Notes under the pieces: model-generated
The model's input: only the letters and a program-made list of their open reading frames with translations
The model's database searches: none
Told to the model about the DNA's origin: nothing
Shown: positions 26,061-34,846 of the stretch, in pieces
Position numbering within the stretch: position 1 is the first letter of the stretch
Layout: each line of letters opens with the position of its first letter
Position numbers and translations under genes: made by a program
NCBI GenBank assembly: GCA_023143095.1
Contig: JAGLIF010000009.1
Span: 1 to 64,000 of the forward strand
DNA: 64,000 nt
Direction: 5' to 3'
Source of the DNA: Candidatus Altimarinota bacterium
GTDB lineage: Bacteria > Patescibacteriota > Gracilibacteria > UBA4473

Positions 26061-26987
26061 CTATTTTTTATGAAAAACCCCAACAATCTCTGACAAATTT
26101 TTAATTCCTTCCTTATCAAGCCAATTAGACATTTCATTTATTGCTTCCTTCCAAAACTCATCTCCTCGATAATAAATTGCAGTACCAACTCCACACAAAC
26201 TTCCACCAGCCATCATGATTTCTAGTGCATCTTTCCCAGAAGTAATTCCTCCCGTCGCAATAATCGGAATCTTCACAACTTGAGCAATATCGTACACAGC
26301 TTTTACTGCAATTGGAAAAATAGCAGGGCCAGAAACCCCTCCTACCTTATTGGCTAAAATAGGAGTTTTTAAATCAATATTCCAACGCATTCCTGGTCCA
26401 ATCGTATTAATCGCTGTAATCCCATCCGCACCAGCCGCTTCTACTGATTTGGCAATCTGACCAATATTTGAAACATTCGGGGAAAGTTTCACTATTATTG
26501 GTAATTTCGTTGCCTCTCTAACCAGCTTTGTTACAGCAGAAGCTGTTACAGTCTCACAAGCAAAAGGCTTTCCAAACTCATCCTCTACATTTGGACACGA
26601 AATATTCACTTCAATCATATCAGGTTTTACAGACATTTCCTCAATCGCTTGAGCCATATCTCGAAATTCTTCAGCTTTCCCTCCCACAATATTCGCAATG
26701 AGTGGGGCTTTTCTAGTCGGCAGATACTCACCTAATTCTTCCACCGCCTTTTCTATTCCCCCATCAGAAAGACCTACTGCATTCATAAAATAACTCTCAG
26801 TTCCAAACATCGTTGGATTTTTATGTCCTGGATGTGGATTTTTCCAAAGAGATTTGGTCGTTACTCCTCCAGCCCCCAATTCAATCACCCTTTGAAAACT
26901 TTTCCCAGTTACACCCAAGACCCCGCTAGCCAAAATAAAAGGATTTGGAAACTTTACACCACAGAATTCAATTTCAAGATTTACCAT
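26061..26987 (-). CDS. pyrD: Dihydroorotate dehydrogenase, class 1B catalytic subunit
   Basis: PyrD oxidises dihydroorotate to orotate with FMN. From the ATG at 26987 (MVNLEIEFCGVKFPNPF) the protein has 308 residues, as usual; the longer frame would add an oily 12-residue extension. Visible signatures are ASGVLG near 20, EVNISCPNV near 130 with the catalytic Cys of class 1, substrate Asn residues, and IATGGITSGKDALEIM and AGGSLCGVGTA near the FMN phosphate site. Partnership with PyrK makes it class 1B (NAD+-linked). Confidence 0.94.
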   Translation of the reverse strand: MVNLEIEFCGVKFPNPFILASGVLGVTGKSFQRVIELGAGGVTTKSLWKNPHPGHKNPTMFGTESYFMNAVGLSDGGIEKAVEELGEYLPTRKAPLIANIVGGKAEEFRDMAQAIEEMSVKPDMIEVNISCPNVEDEFGKPFACETVTASAVTKLVREATKLPIIVKLSPNVSNIGQIAKSVEAAGADGITAINTIGPGMRWNIDLKTPILANKVGGVSGPAIFPIAVKAVYDIAQVVKIPIIATGGITSGKDALEIMMAGGSLCGVGTAIYYRGDEFWKEAINEMSNWLDKEGIKNLSEIVGVFHKK

Positions 26988-27048
26988 CAGTAGAAATGTA
27001 AAGGAAATAATGAAAAAAAACAAAAATAATCAAAATAATTTAAATAAT

Positions 27049-27139
27049 TGTCTTCCCGTTCTTAAAACGGGATCTCTAACTTTTCTTTATCATACAAAGA
27101 CAAAAAATCATAGATCCTGAAACAAGTTCAGAAAAACAT
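27049..27139. repeat. Two REP-B hairpins in tandem
   Basis: The first (27049-27076, inverted) has arms CCCGTT/AACGGG and the second (27111-27139) CCTGAAC/GTTCAG, both within the same conserved flanks. The second is followed by AAATCAAATGAA, which also follows the copy at 41654. They fill the spacer between the EnvC-like gene end and the pyrD start. Confidence 0.7.
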
Positions 27140-27200
27140 TGTTTTAAAATCAAATGAACCACACTCCTATGCAAACATGAAGATAATTTTTCCTCGAATA

Positions 27201-28583
27201 CTATTTCCCCAAATACCGCATTGGATCGAGAAACTGTCCATCTCGAAAAACTTCAAAATGCAGATGTGGACCACTCGTAAAATACCCTGCGCCTTTCGTC
27301 CCTGCTGTTCCCCCTGTCTTAGCAATCAATTCACCTTGTTTCACCACTTGATCTTCGTTAACCAAAATATCGGAAACATGCCCATAAACCGTATAAAAAC
27401 CGTTTTTGTGCTGAAGAATAAAGTAGGAATATCCATAATTATGAAACTCTACTTTTTTTACAATTCCATCCGCTGGAGCTAAAATATCCGTCCCCTGTGG
27501 AGACAAAAAATCAACTCCATCATGTTCCCGTCCCATCTTCTCCTTATAAACTGGATCACGAAAAGAAGCTGTAATATTAAGTGGAATATTAAGCGGAGAA
27601 TCAAAAAACACATATTGTTCTGCTTGAATTTTTTTTTGCTGCTGTTCAAAAGCCTCTGGATTTTCATATTTTTCTTTCAACTGATCCTGCGTCCGTTTAA
27701 GTGTCAATCGTAGATTTTGTAAATAAATAGTGGATTGAGTTCTCTGTCTTTTCGTGTTACTTAATTCTCTTAAATTGTTCTCCTCCTCTCCATCCAAACC
27801 TTGAAGTAAATGCGCTTTTTTATCTGCTAAAATTTGAAGAGTATGTTTTTCCTGAGCAATATCACTTTTCAATCGATAAAGTTTACCATAAAAAAGTGCC
27901 GCCTGTTTTTCTTTTGCTTCCAAACCTTTTTTCAACTGATTTAGTTGTTGCAATTTTTCCTCTTTTTGTAGTATTAGAAGAGATTCTTTTCGTCGTTCTT
28001 CCAAAATTTCCGAAACTGTTTTATCAGAAAACAACCATTTTAAAATAGAAATATCACCACCTGATCCAAAAGACTCAGACTGAACAAATATTTTACTCAT
28101 AAATCTTTCGTACATTGACTGTTTTATCCTCATTTCCGCTTTTAAATCAGATTTTTCATAAGTAATATTATCTAAATCTTTTTTCCATTTTTTTTCTTGT
28201 TCTTCAAATTTTTCTAATTTTTCAGCATTTAATCCTACTTGACTGTCCAACAAAAAAAGCTGATTTGTTAAAGACGCTTTTTCTCCCTGAATCGTTTTTA
28301 GTTTTTCTTCTCGCTCTGCAATTTCTATTTTAAAATCATCCAATTCCGATTCTTCTAAAAAAATTTCTTCCCGAATAAGTTCTAAATCTTCTTCTTCAGG
28401 ATTTTCCACTATTTCTATATCTGGAATAGATAAAACCTCTTCTTTTCCCTTTTCCTCCTCAGGAGATACCAAAGGTGCTTGTCCTGACCCAAAGAAACTA
28501 TCGAGCAATGAATTTAAATCATCTCCCAAACTAGCAAACCCAAGACAGGGAAGGAAGAGACAAAAAATAAAAAACTTTCGCAT
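27201..28583 (-). CDS. EnvC-like murein hydrolase activator / M23 peptidase
   Basis: The 460-residue exported protein has a signal peptide (cut near GFAS, residue ~18) and a long coiled coil (~65-310). A C-terminal M23/LytM domain (~335-460) follows. The zinc-binding pattern looks intact: the first His-x3-Asp in REHDGVDF and the HxH in GPHLHFEV, with YGHVS between. It could therefore be an active endopeptidase rather than only an activator. It should work at the wall during division. The -10 box lies 7 nt before its ATG. Confidence 0.9.
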   Translation of the reverse strand: MRKFFIFCLFLPCLGFASLGDDLNSLLDSFFGSGQAPLVSPEEEKGKEEVLSIPDIEIVENPEEEDLELIREEIFLEESELDDFKIEIAEREEKLKTIQGEKASLTNQLFLLDSQVGLNAEKLEKFEEQEKKWKKDLDNITYEKSDLKAEMRIKQSMYERFMSKIFVQSESFGSGGDISILKWLFSDKTVSEILEERRKESLLILQKEEKLQQLNQLKKGLEAKEKQAALFYGKLYRLKSDIAQEKHTLQILADKKAHLLQGLDGEEENNLRELSNTKRQRTQSTIYLQNLRLTLKRTQDQLKEKYENPEAFEQQQKKIQAEQYVFFDSPLNIPLNITASFRDPVYKEKMGREHDGVDFLSPQGTDILAPADGIVKKVEFHNYGYSYFILQHKNGFYTVYGHVSDILVNEDQVVKQGELIAKTGGTAGTKGAGYFTSGPHLHFEVFRDGQFLDPMRYLGK

Positions 28584-28590
28584 TAAATCT

Positions 28591-28619
28591 ATTTTAGAAA
28601 ACAGTTAGCAAATAAGCAA
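28591..28619 (-). promoter_or_regulatory. Promoter of the EnvC-like gene
   Basis: TTGCTT (28614-28619), a 17-bp spacer and TAAAAT (28591-28596) leave 7 nt to the ATG at 28583. Confidence 0.5.
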
Positions 28620-28661
28620 AATTTCATAAGAAAACAGATCAATTGAACAAAAAAAATATCG

Positions 28662-28689
28662 TAGATCCCGTTTCAAGAACGGGAAGACA
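28662..28689. repeat. REP-B hairpin (CCCGTT/AACGGG type)
   Basis: TAGATCCCGTTTCAAGAACG continues GGAAGACA. The flanks match the copy at 1343 while the stem differs in paired positions. The A-rich lead AAAAATATCG also matches. Confidence 0.75.
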
Positions 28690-28710
28690 ATCATTTTGTC
28701 TGGAAAGACA

Positions 28711-28813
28711 AGTTTATTGAATCAGTGTTTCCTTAAAAAAGAAAATTGGAATATAGTAAAAAAATTGAACAAAATCTTATAAAACTCCTCCCAAAACCTC
28801 TCTGGGGACAAAT
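28711..28813 (+). pseudogene. Internally deleted remnant of nth with its 5' flank
   Basis: From 28711 the sequence carries the tail motif (ATCAGTGTTTCCTTAAAA) and then GAAATTGGAATATAG-like bases that match the DNA just before the intact nth start at 33161-33204. At the start codon it jumps to a match with nth codons near 33682-33735 (TTGAACAAGATCTTATGAAA, CTCTTCCCAAAACCTCTCTG). About 475 bp are missing, apparently by deletion between short A-rich repeats. The fragment has no open frame of its own. Confidence 0.85.
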
Positions 28814-28831
28814 GCTCTTCCTTTTATTTTT

Positions 28832-29392
28832 TTACTCTAGTACATACTCTATAAAAATTTCCATAGCAAAAAACTGTTTCTCCATATAAATATCATTCTC
28901 AGCTACTATCGTGACTTGTTCTCCTACTTTAATATCCTGCAGATTGATTTCTTGTTTAACAAACATATCTGGCATTGCCAATAATTTATTTTCAGATTCA
29001 CTTGTCGCATCCTTAATATTTTTACTATAATTTTCCAATTCTTCATGCATTTTTTCTTGATCCTTTAATACCAATCTGTAAATTTTTGTACTCTCATTTA
29101 CTTCAACTATTCTTTCATTTAATTCAGAAGAATCTAAAGAACTTGGTTCTATTCTCAAAATAAGCTTTTGACCATTGATTTCTTTAATTCTTCCACTTAC
29201 TTTTTTGGATTGAAACTCTTTTTTTGGTAAATCCGTACTAATATCAACAACAGGTGAAATTAAACCTTCTGAACCATTACTTATGCTGTTATCTCTTATT
29301 TCTCGATTTAATATAACTTTATCACCATATAAACCAATAACTACAAAAACAACAACTACAACAAAACCTATAACTAAAATTTTTTTATTCAT
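28832..29392 (-). CDS. Membrane-anchored small β-rich protein, unknown function
   Basis: The 186-residue protein has an N-terminal hydrophobic anchor or signal (4-24, ILVIGFVVVVVFVVIGLYG). The external part has two β-rich motifs (VSGRIKEINGQKLILRI at ~63 and IKVGEQVTIVAEN at ~155) that resemble DUF5666/OB-like pieces. It follows the giant adhesin gene by 12 bp, so the two should be co-transcribed. A role in handling or anchoring the adhesin is only a guess. Confidence 0.7.
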   Translation of the reverse strand: MNKKILVIGFVVVVVFVVIGLYGDKVILNREIRDNSISNGSEGLISPVVDISTDLPKKEFQSKKVSGRIKEINGQKLILRIEPSSLDSSELNERIVEVNESTKIYRLVLKDQEKMHEELENYSKNIKDATSESENKLLAMPDMFVKQEINLQDIKVGEQVTIVAENDIYMEKQFFAMEIFIEYVLE

Positions 29393-29404
29393 TTATATAA
29401 AAAA

Positions 29405-32400
29405 TCAATCATAAATCAAAATATTACTCCTTACACTTGGATGACTCATAAAAACAAATTCATAAGGATCACTAAAAGCTGAACCATGTCCTGATTGTCC
29501 TTCACAATAATCATGTTTATAATTAAACATATATACCCAACTCCATGGACTAAACATCGTATATCTGCTAGAAGTACCTGTAATCCAACTATAATCACCA
29601 CCGTCTTGTCTTGTCCAACCATAAATCCCAGCATGTCTATTATTTGAGAGAGCGGTTTGTTCCATATATATTTCCGCAGGAATTATACGAACCTGATCAC
29701 TTCCATCTGTTTCATGTTGAAGTAATAATCTCATTTTACATCCATCTGCATCTCCACATTCATCTCTTAAGTTTACCTGAACACACTGCCATGTTGTAGT
29801 ATTTGAATTATATACTTCAATTTTTTTAACATTACTCAACGCACCAGCCGTAACACAATTTTCCCCATCCTCATCACAATACTCAGTCGCTCCGATTTTT
29901 CCTTCCACATCAAGTTTTAGTTCACTACTTGGCTCCGTTGTTCCGATTCCGACATTGCCAGTATCATTAATAAACAGATCTGGCTCAACCAACAAAGGAT
30001 GTCCTGTGTAAAAAGCGATAGGATACCCCTTCGTAGAATCATTTCCATAAAGCATCGTTGAAATTGCACCAATCTTATCCATTTCCCTTAACATCATACT
30101 AAAATTTCCTTGATTTTTAAGCGTTAGTTCTAACTTTGAATAACCAGATGGAGATGTAGTTGTATCATTAATTATATTTATCATTGCAGCACCAGAATCT
30201 TCAATAACCAGTTTTACTTTGGGATCTGTTGTTCCAATTCCGACATTGCCATTCTCAACGATGAAATCCTCATCGACAAGCACTCCATTCCCCCCAGTAA
30301 ACACAGCCGACCAAGCATCACTTGATTCACCTCCATCTACATGTAACTTCGCCTCTGGCTCTGGTGTTCCAATCCCGATTCTTCCAATAGAACCAATAAA
30401 AAAAGCATTCCCTTTTTGTCTGTTAGCATTCATTACTACCATATCACGATCACCACTAAGAGATAAATTAAAAATAGCTTGAGCATCTGTCCAATCTACT
30501 ATTCCATCACCATTAATATCAGCTATGGCATATTCTTCCTTCGTAATATTTCCACCATTCAAAAAGGTACTAATAGCAGTAGCATCACCAGGAGTTATGC
30601 TTCCATCTTGATTTACATCACCACTTCCTCCATCAAAATACACACCTCCATCTACATGTAACTTCGCTTCTGGATCACTTGTTCCGATACCAACACTGTC
30701 AGTTGTGTAAAGTTTTTCAACACTTATATCTCCATAACCTTCAACAATATTAATATCACCTGGAAATTTTACAGTTCCAAAACATTGTTCATTATCCACA
30801 TTGGTATCAAATCTAATAATAAATACCACTCCATCACTTATTATCACACTGGAATTAAGAGTATTTACAGGCTTATCTTTTACCCAATTGACCCATATAT
30901 TTTCCGTTTTATAATAAAAAATTGATTTTATCTCAGCTGTACTAGCTCCATCACTTATATCACAATTTACAACATTTTCTTTTGTTAACATATCAACAAT
31001 TGATTGTCCATCAGTTTCAGGTCCCTCATATTGGATACCCCATGTACCATTATCTCTTATGTAACCTGATATTAAATTACTAGGATTATAAATAATCCCA
31101 TCTACATGCAACTTCGCCTCTGGATCACTTGTTCCGATACCAACATTACCAGAATTTTGAAATATTATATCATTACTATAAGTATCATCTCCAATTAATG
31201 TTTTAGCATTATCATATCCGATAAGTTTATAAGTAGCACCACCATTATTTCCAGCACTATAAAATTTTCCTGTAGGAATCACTAATTGATTATCACTCAA
31301 CGAATTCAAATTTATGTCTGTACCTATCGAAACACTTCCGTTCCCCCAAATTCTTAAAACTTCTTCTCCAACTGTACCAAGTATCATCCTATCATATGCA
31401 GGACCAGAATAATAGTTATCCACATATTTTATAAATCCTTGTGGAACTCCATTGTTAGAAAAACTAATTTGATTAATCTGAGCAGATGAAGAATCAATAG
31501 TTATTACATCATAATCCAAAGCTCCTCTATGTCCTGGCTTTATTTTTAAACCTCCTTTAATATCTAAAGCTCTTTGAGGATCTACTACACCAATTCCCAC
31601 TCTTTGTCCGCTAGTTACAAGTACATCTTGACTTTCAACAACATATCGTTCACTGCCGTAATAAGAAGCATTATAATAATATTGATCATAACAAACAGAA
31701 CCAATATTATCTTCGGTTGAGAAACTATATAAACATTCTCCTTTAGCTTCCCTGCTAATATCACAAGCACACCTAGGTCCCACATAATTAGTTCTATTAG
31801 GACCAACTGGATAGTACATATTGTCCTTTACATGTAACACCCCTTGTGGTTCCGTCGTCCCAATGCCGACATTACCATTTTCGCGATAAATATTGTCACC
31901 AACATTTGAAGTCCAAAGAGAATTACTACCACTTGTACTACCTGTACCATTGGGAACAACCGTGTAAACTGAACACAGCGGAAAATCATATCCATGCGGA
32001 TCTACTTTAAGCACCCACTTGCTATGAGACACACTATACATGACATCGTTGGAATATTGACCATCACAACTTTGATAAATAAATCCATTTTGTGCTGGAA
32101 CAGGAATCAATGAATTACCAATATTGGCAATTCGCTCAAGAGGAGTTATACTACTATTATCATTGTCGACGGCTGTCCATCCTTCAGTAAAACTACCTAT
32201 ATTGTCAGGAATAACTGTGTAGACTAGACACAGCGGAAAATCATATCCATGCGGATCTACTTTAAGCACCCACTTTTTATGAGACACACTATACATAACA
32301 TCACTGGAATATTGACCATCACAACTTTGATAAATAAATCCATTTGATGCTGGAACAGAAATCAATGAATTATCAATATTGGCAATTCGCTCAAGAGGAG

Positions 32401-32992
32401 TTATACTACTATTATCATTGTCGACGGCTGTCCATCCAACATTTGTAAAATTAATTTCGCTTAATTCCTCTGTTGCTATGCAATTTTCCCCATCTTCATT
32501 ACAATATTCCAAAGCACCAATCTTACCTTCCACATCAAGTTTTAAATCTGTACTTATCTCTGCCGTCCCAATACCGACATTTCCACCACTATAATTTATT
32601 CCTCCTGTTATATAATTCCACTGTGAAGAACCCCCTCCACCACCTCCAGCGGTAGTTTGTAATGTCCCATCAGGAAACATAATTCCATCCACTCCCGAGA
32701 TACCTCCAATATGTAATTTTGCCTCTGGTTCAGTTATCCCAATTCCAACACGATTATCTAAAGCATTGTCTGGAGTATTATTATCATTTGTAAAAATCCC
32801 TCTCAAGACATCCAAAATTGTATTAAATTCGGTAATACTAACCGTTCCACCTTCTTCTTTAGAAGAAATTTTATCTCCGTTCCCTACACTATTTCGAAAA
32901 TCAACTCCAGAAGTACTTGCCGTCACAAAAGAAATATTTAAAAAAAATAACGCTATAATTGCAAATTTGAAACTAACTTTTTTTAAAATCAT
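29405..32992 (-). CDS. Giant surface protein with VGIGT repeats and a dockerin-like domain
   Basis: From the ATG at 32992 (MILKKVSFKFAIIALFF…) the protein has a signal peptide and 1,195 residues; the longer frame spoils the signal. About nine 'VGIGTTEPEAKLHVDG'-type units are spread along it, as in phage-tail-fibre-like and CPR surface proteins. An 85-residue block (starting GWTAVDNDNSSITPLERI) is tandemly duplicated. Near residues 790-845 two calcium-loop motifs (DVNQDGSITPGDA, DINGDGIVDWTDA) make a type I dockerin-like domain. The last ~130 residues are Cys/Trp-rich. It is probably an adhesin; its partner is unknown. Confidence 0.85.
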   Translation of the reverse strand: MILKKVSFKFAIIALFFLNISFVTASTSGVDFRNSVGNGDKISSKEEGGTVSITEFNTILDVLRGIFTNDNNTPDNALDNRVGIGITEPEAKLHIGGISGVDGIMFPDGTLQTTAGGGGGGSSQWNYITGGINYSGGNVGIGTAEISTDLKLDVEGKIGALEYCNEDGENCIATEELSEINFTNVGWTAVDNDNSSITPLERIANIDNSLISVPASNGFIYQSCDGQYSSDVMYSVSHKKWVLKVDPHGYDFPLCLVYTVIPDNIGSFTEGWTAVDNDNSSITPLERIANIGNSLIPVPAQNGFIYQSCDGQYSNDVMYSVSHSKWVLKVDPHGYDFPLCSVYTVVPNGTGSTSGSNSLWTSNVGDNIYRENGNVGIGTTEPQGVLHVKDNMYYPVGPNRTNYVGPRCACDISREAKGECLYSFSTEDNIGSVCYDQYYYNASYYGSERYVVESQDVLVTSGQRVGIGVVDPQRALDIKGGLKIKPGHRGALDYDVITIDSSSAQINQISFSNNGVPQGFIKYVDNYYSGPAYDRMILGTVGEEVLRIWGNGSVSIGTDINLNSLSDNQLVIPTGKFYSAGNNGGATYKLIGYDNAKTLIGDDTYSNDIIFQNSGNVGIGTSDPEAKLHVDGIIYNPSNLISGYIRDNGTWGIQYEGPETDGQSIVDMLTKENVVNCDISDGASTAEIKSIFYYKTENIWVNWVKDKPVNTLNSSVIISDGVVFIIRFDTNVDNEQCFGTVKFPGDINIVEGYGDISVEKLYTTDSVGIGTSDPEAKLHVDGGVYFDGGSGDVNQDGSITPGDATAISTFLNGGNITKEEYAIADINGDGIVDWTDAQAIFNLSLSGDRDMVVMNANRQKGNAFFIGSIGRIGIGTPEPEAKLHVDGGESSDAWSAVFTGGNGVLVDEDFIVENGNVGIGTTDPKVKLVIEDSGAAMINIINDTTTSPSGYSKLELTLKNQGNFSMMLREMDKIGAISTMLYGNDSTKGYPIAFYTGHPLLVEPDLFINDTGNVGIGTTEPSSELKLDVEGKIGATEYCDEDGENCVTAGALSNVKKIEVYNSNTTTWQCVQVNLRDECGDADGCKMRLLLQHETDGSDQVRIIPAEIYMEQTALSNNRHAGIYGWTRQDGGDYSWITGTSSRYTMFSPWSWVYMFNYKHDYCEGQSGHGSAFSDPYEFVFMSHPSVRSNILIYD
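30458..30628 (-). other. Dockerin-like calcium-binding segment inside the adhesin
   Basis: Two EF-loop-like motifs, DVNQDGSITPGD and DINGDGIVDWTD, are spaced about 35 residues apart and each is followed by a helix (ATAISTFL, AQAIFNLSL). This is the type I dockerin pattern. It sits between two VGIGT repeats rather than at the C-terminus, which is unusual. Confidence 0.7.
31961..32437 (-). repeat. Tandem 255-bp (85-codon) duplication inside the adhesin gene
   Basis: The unit at about 32214-32437 and its copy at about 31961-32182 are nearly identical at DNA level (for example GCGGAAAATCATATCCATGC in both). The few base changes include several that alter residues (DNSLISVPAS versus GNSLIPVPAQ). 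The duplication is in frame and recent. Confidence 0.9.
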
Positions 32993-32996
32993 GGAG

Positions 32997-33118
32997 AAAA
33001 GTTTATTTTTTTTAATTATTATCAATGAATAAAAACAAAAAAACAAGCTGTTTCTCTTCTCTTTTTTAATGAAACTAAAAATACAATCTTAACCCCCATA
33101 TTCGCAAGGATAAGGTAA
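32997..33118 (-). promoter_or_regulatory. 5' flank of the adhesin gene, shared with 34641-34770
   Basis: This ~120-bp stretch, from the ATG upstream through TTTTTAATTATTATCAATG to CCATATTCGCAAGGATAAG, is homologous along its length to the DNA upstream of the truncated paralogue. It probably contains the adhesin promoter; no clean -35/-10 pair stands out. Confidence 0.6.
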
Positions 33119-33120
33119 GA

Positions 33121-33180
33121 ATGGATTACTGCCTTCGCAGGAATGAGGACAGAAGAATTTATCAGTGTTTCCTTAAAAAA
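33121..33180 (+). repeat. REP-A copy joined to a tail-motif copy
   Basis: ATGGATTACTGCCTTCGCAG plus GAATGAGG is followed after 11 bp by TTTATCAGTGTTTCCTTAAA, the consensus form of the tail motif. This is the composite upstream of nth. Confidence 0.75.
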
Positions 33181-33204
33181 GGAAATTGGAATATAGTAAA
33201 AAAA

Positions 33205-33852
33205 ATGAAAGTTATCAGTCCCGCAATTTTTTACCAAACAATAGGAAATCATTACAAAAATGAAATCTGTCATCTCAATTGGGACAAAAATCGAACATGG
33301 ACACTCCTATTTGCTGTTATTTTGAGTGCACAATGCACAGACAAAAAAGTAAATGAAGTAACCACTCATCTTTTCCTAGATTTTCCTGATTTAGAACATT
33401 TCATCATCAAACCAATTGAAGAACTCGAACAAGCAATCAAACCCACAGGATTTTATCACAACAAATCAAAAAGTTTGAAAAAATGTGCAAAACAATTGTT
33501 ATTAACTTTTGAAGGTAAAGTTCCTGATACAATGGAAAATCTTATTTCGCTCTCTGGAGTAGGACGCAAAACCGCCAATGTTATTTTGTGGAATATTTTT
33601 GGAAAAAACGAAGGATTCGTCGTCGATACACATATCAGCAGGATTTCACAACGAGTTGGTCTTTCAAAAAACAAAACACCTGAAAAAATTGAACAAGATC
33701 TTATGAAACTCTTCCCAAAACCTCTCTGGGGACCAATTTCTCATATGCTCATCCAATTTGGAAGAGATTTTTGTAAAGCCCCTATTCCTATTTGTTCAAA
33801 ATGCTTTTTAAAAAAGATATGTCCAAAAATTGGAGTTAGAAAATGGAAATAG
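33205..33852 (+). CDS. nth: Endonuclease III
   Basis: Nth removes oxidised pyrimidines and nicks the abasic site. From the ATG at 33205 it has 215 residues, as in the family; the upstream in-frame ATG lies in repeat DNA. The helix-hairpin-helix with the catalytic Lys reads LSGVGRKTANVIL, the catalytic Asp is in VVDTHISR, and the C-terminal [4Fe-4S] motif is exact: C-x6-C-x2-C-x5-C (CKAPIPICSKCFLKKIC). A deleted copy of this locus lies at 28711-28813. Confidence 0.96.
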   Translation: MKVISPAIFYQTIGNHYKNEICHLNWDKNRTWTLLFAVILSAQCTDKKVNEVTTHLFLDFPDLEHFIIKPIEELEQAIKPTGFYHNKSKSLKKCAKQLLLTFEGKVPDTMENLISLSGVGRKTANVILWNIFGKNEGFVVDTHISRISQRVGLSKNKTPEKIEQDLMKLFPKPLWGPISHMLIQFGRDFCKAPIPICSKCFLKKICPKIGVRKWK

Positions 33853-33988
33853 TATTAAATAAACTCGTATTTCTCCTTCTCCATTCCTATTTTCTTCTAC
33901 CCTCATTCCCAATAATTAAATGCAATAGATAACTTTTTTAATATCCTCGAAATCAATTTCTATTCTTTAAAAATTCAGAATTTAGCTA

Positions 33989-34647
33989 TTATCTCAGAAC
34001 ATAAGCTCGAATAGAACCACTCCCTGCCCAAGGATTTGAAACAATTTTTAATGTTGCTCCTGCAGGAACATAAAGATACCCTCCACAAGACTTACTATAT
34101 TTTGGATTAGCATTACTATCACTGAAAATCAGCACTCCATCAATATACATCTTCAAAGAACATCCATTAGTATTTCCGGAATCTTGCCCCCCTGTGGCAG
34201 ATACATGCACTGGATAAGAATTATTATTTACCCATGAATATGTTTCTGCCGAAGTACTTACCAACTTGTACCAAGCAGCTGAGGCTGGAACACCTCCTCC
34301 TCCCAAGCTCTCAGCCTCCACACAATTACTTCCATTTTCATCGCAATATTTAGTAGCCCCGATTTTTCCTTCTACTTCAAGTTTTAATCCATTACTCGGA
34401 TTCGTCGTCCCAATACCAACCTTGCCGTCATTTTTCACAAACACACCTTCATTTCCACCATCTCCACTCAGCCAATTTCCGTTTAATTTAATATTTTGTG
34501 TCACAGTATGATTCCCAAGATTATCTGCTCCTCCAGTATTATTAGTAAGAGAATAATTACCAACTGCCACATTCCTTGTTCCATTAGTATTATCTTCAAG
34601 AGCTCTATTACCAAGTGCTGTATTATACCATCCTATGGAGAAAGATT
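33989..34647 (-). pseudogene. 5'-truncated paralogue of the giant adhesin
   Basis: The frame encodes YNTALGNRALEDNTNG…NVAVGNYSL, one VGIGTTNPSNGLKLEVEG unit, a KYCDENGSNCVEAESL segment like the adhesin's, and a ~95-residue β-rich end. It has no ATG: the first possible starts are an internal GTG (34570) or an ATA. Aligning its upstream DNA with that of the adhesin shows homology up to the bases CTCCAT, the first two bases of the adhesin's start codon; then the sequence jumps into internal repeat coding DNA. The signal peptide is lost, so it is probably not exported. The frame itself remains open. Confidence 0.7.
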
Positions 34648-34770
34648 TATATTCTTTTAATTATTATCAATGTGTGAAGACTAAAAGCAAGTTGTTTCAC
34701 TTGTATTTTACCAGTAAAATCTTACAGAATAAAAAACAATCTTAATCCTCATATTCGCAAGAATAAAGTC
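34641..34770 (-). repeat. Second copy of the adhesin 5' flank
   Basis: This shares TTTTAATTATTATCAATG, AAACAATCTTAATC and CATATTCGCAAGAATAA with 32997-33118, in the same order and orientation. Confidence 0.7.
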
Positions 34771-34823
34771 TAAGAAAAAGAATTCGAACTTGGAAAACTT
34801 AAAGTTCGAACTCAAAAACAACA

Positions 34824-34846
34824 AGTTTGTTTATCAATGTTTCCTC
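34824..34846 (+). repeat. Tail-motif repeat copy at the end of maf
   Basis: AAGTTTGTTTATCAATGTTT continues CCTC. It overlaps the last codons of maf on the opposite strand. Confidence 0.55.
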
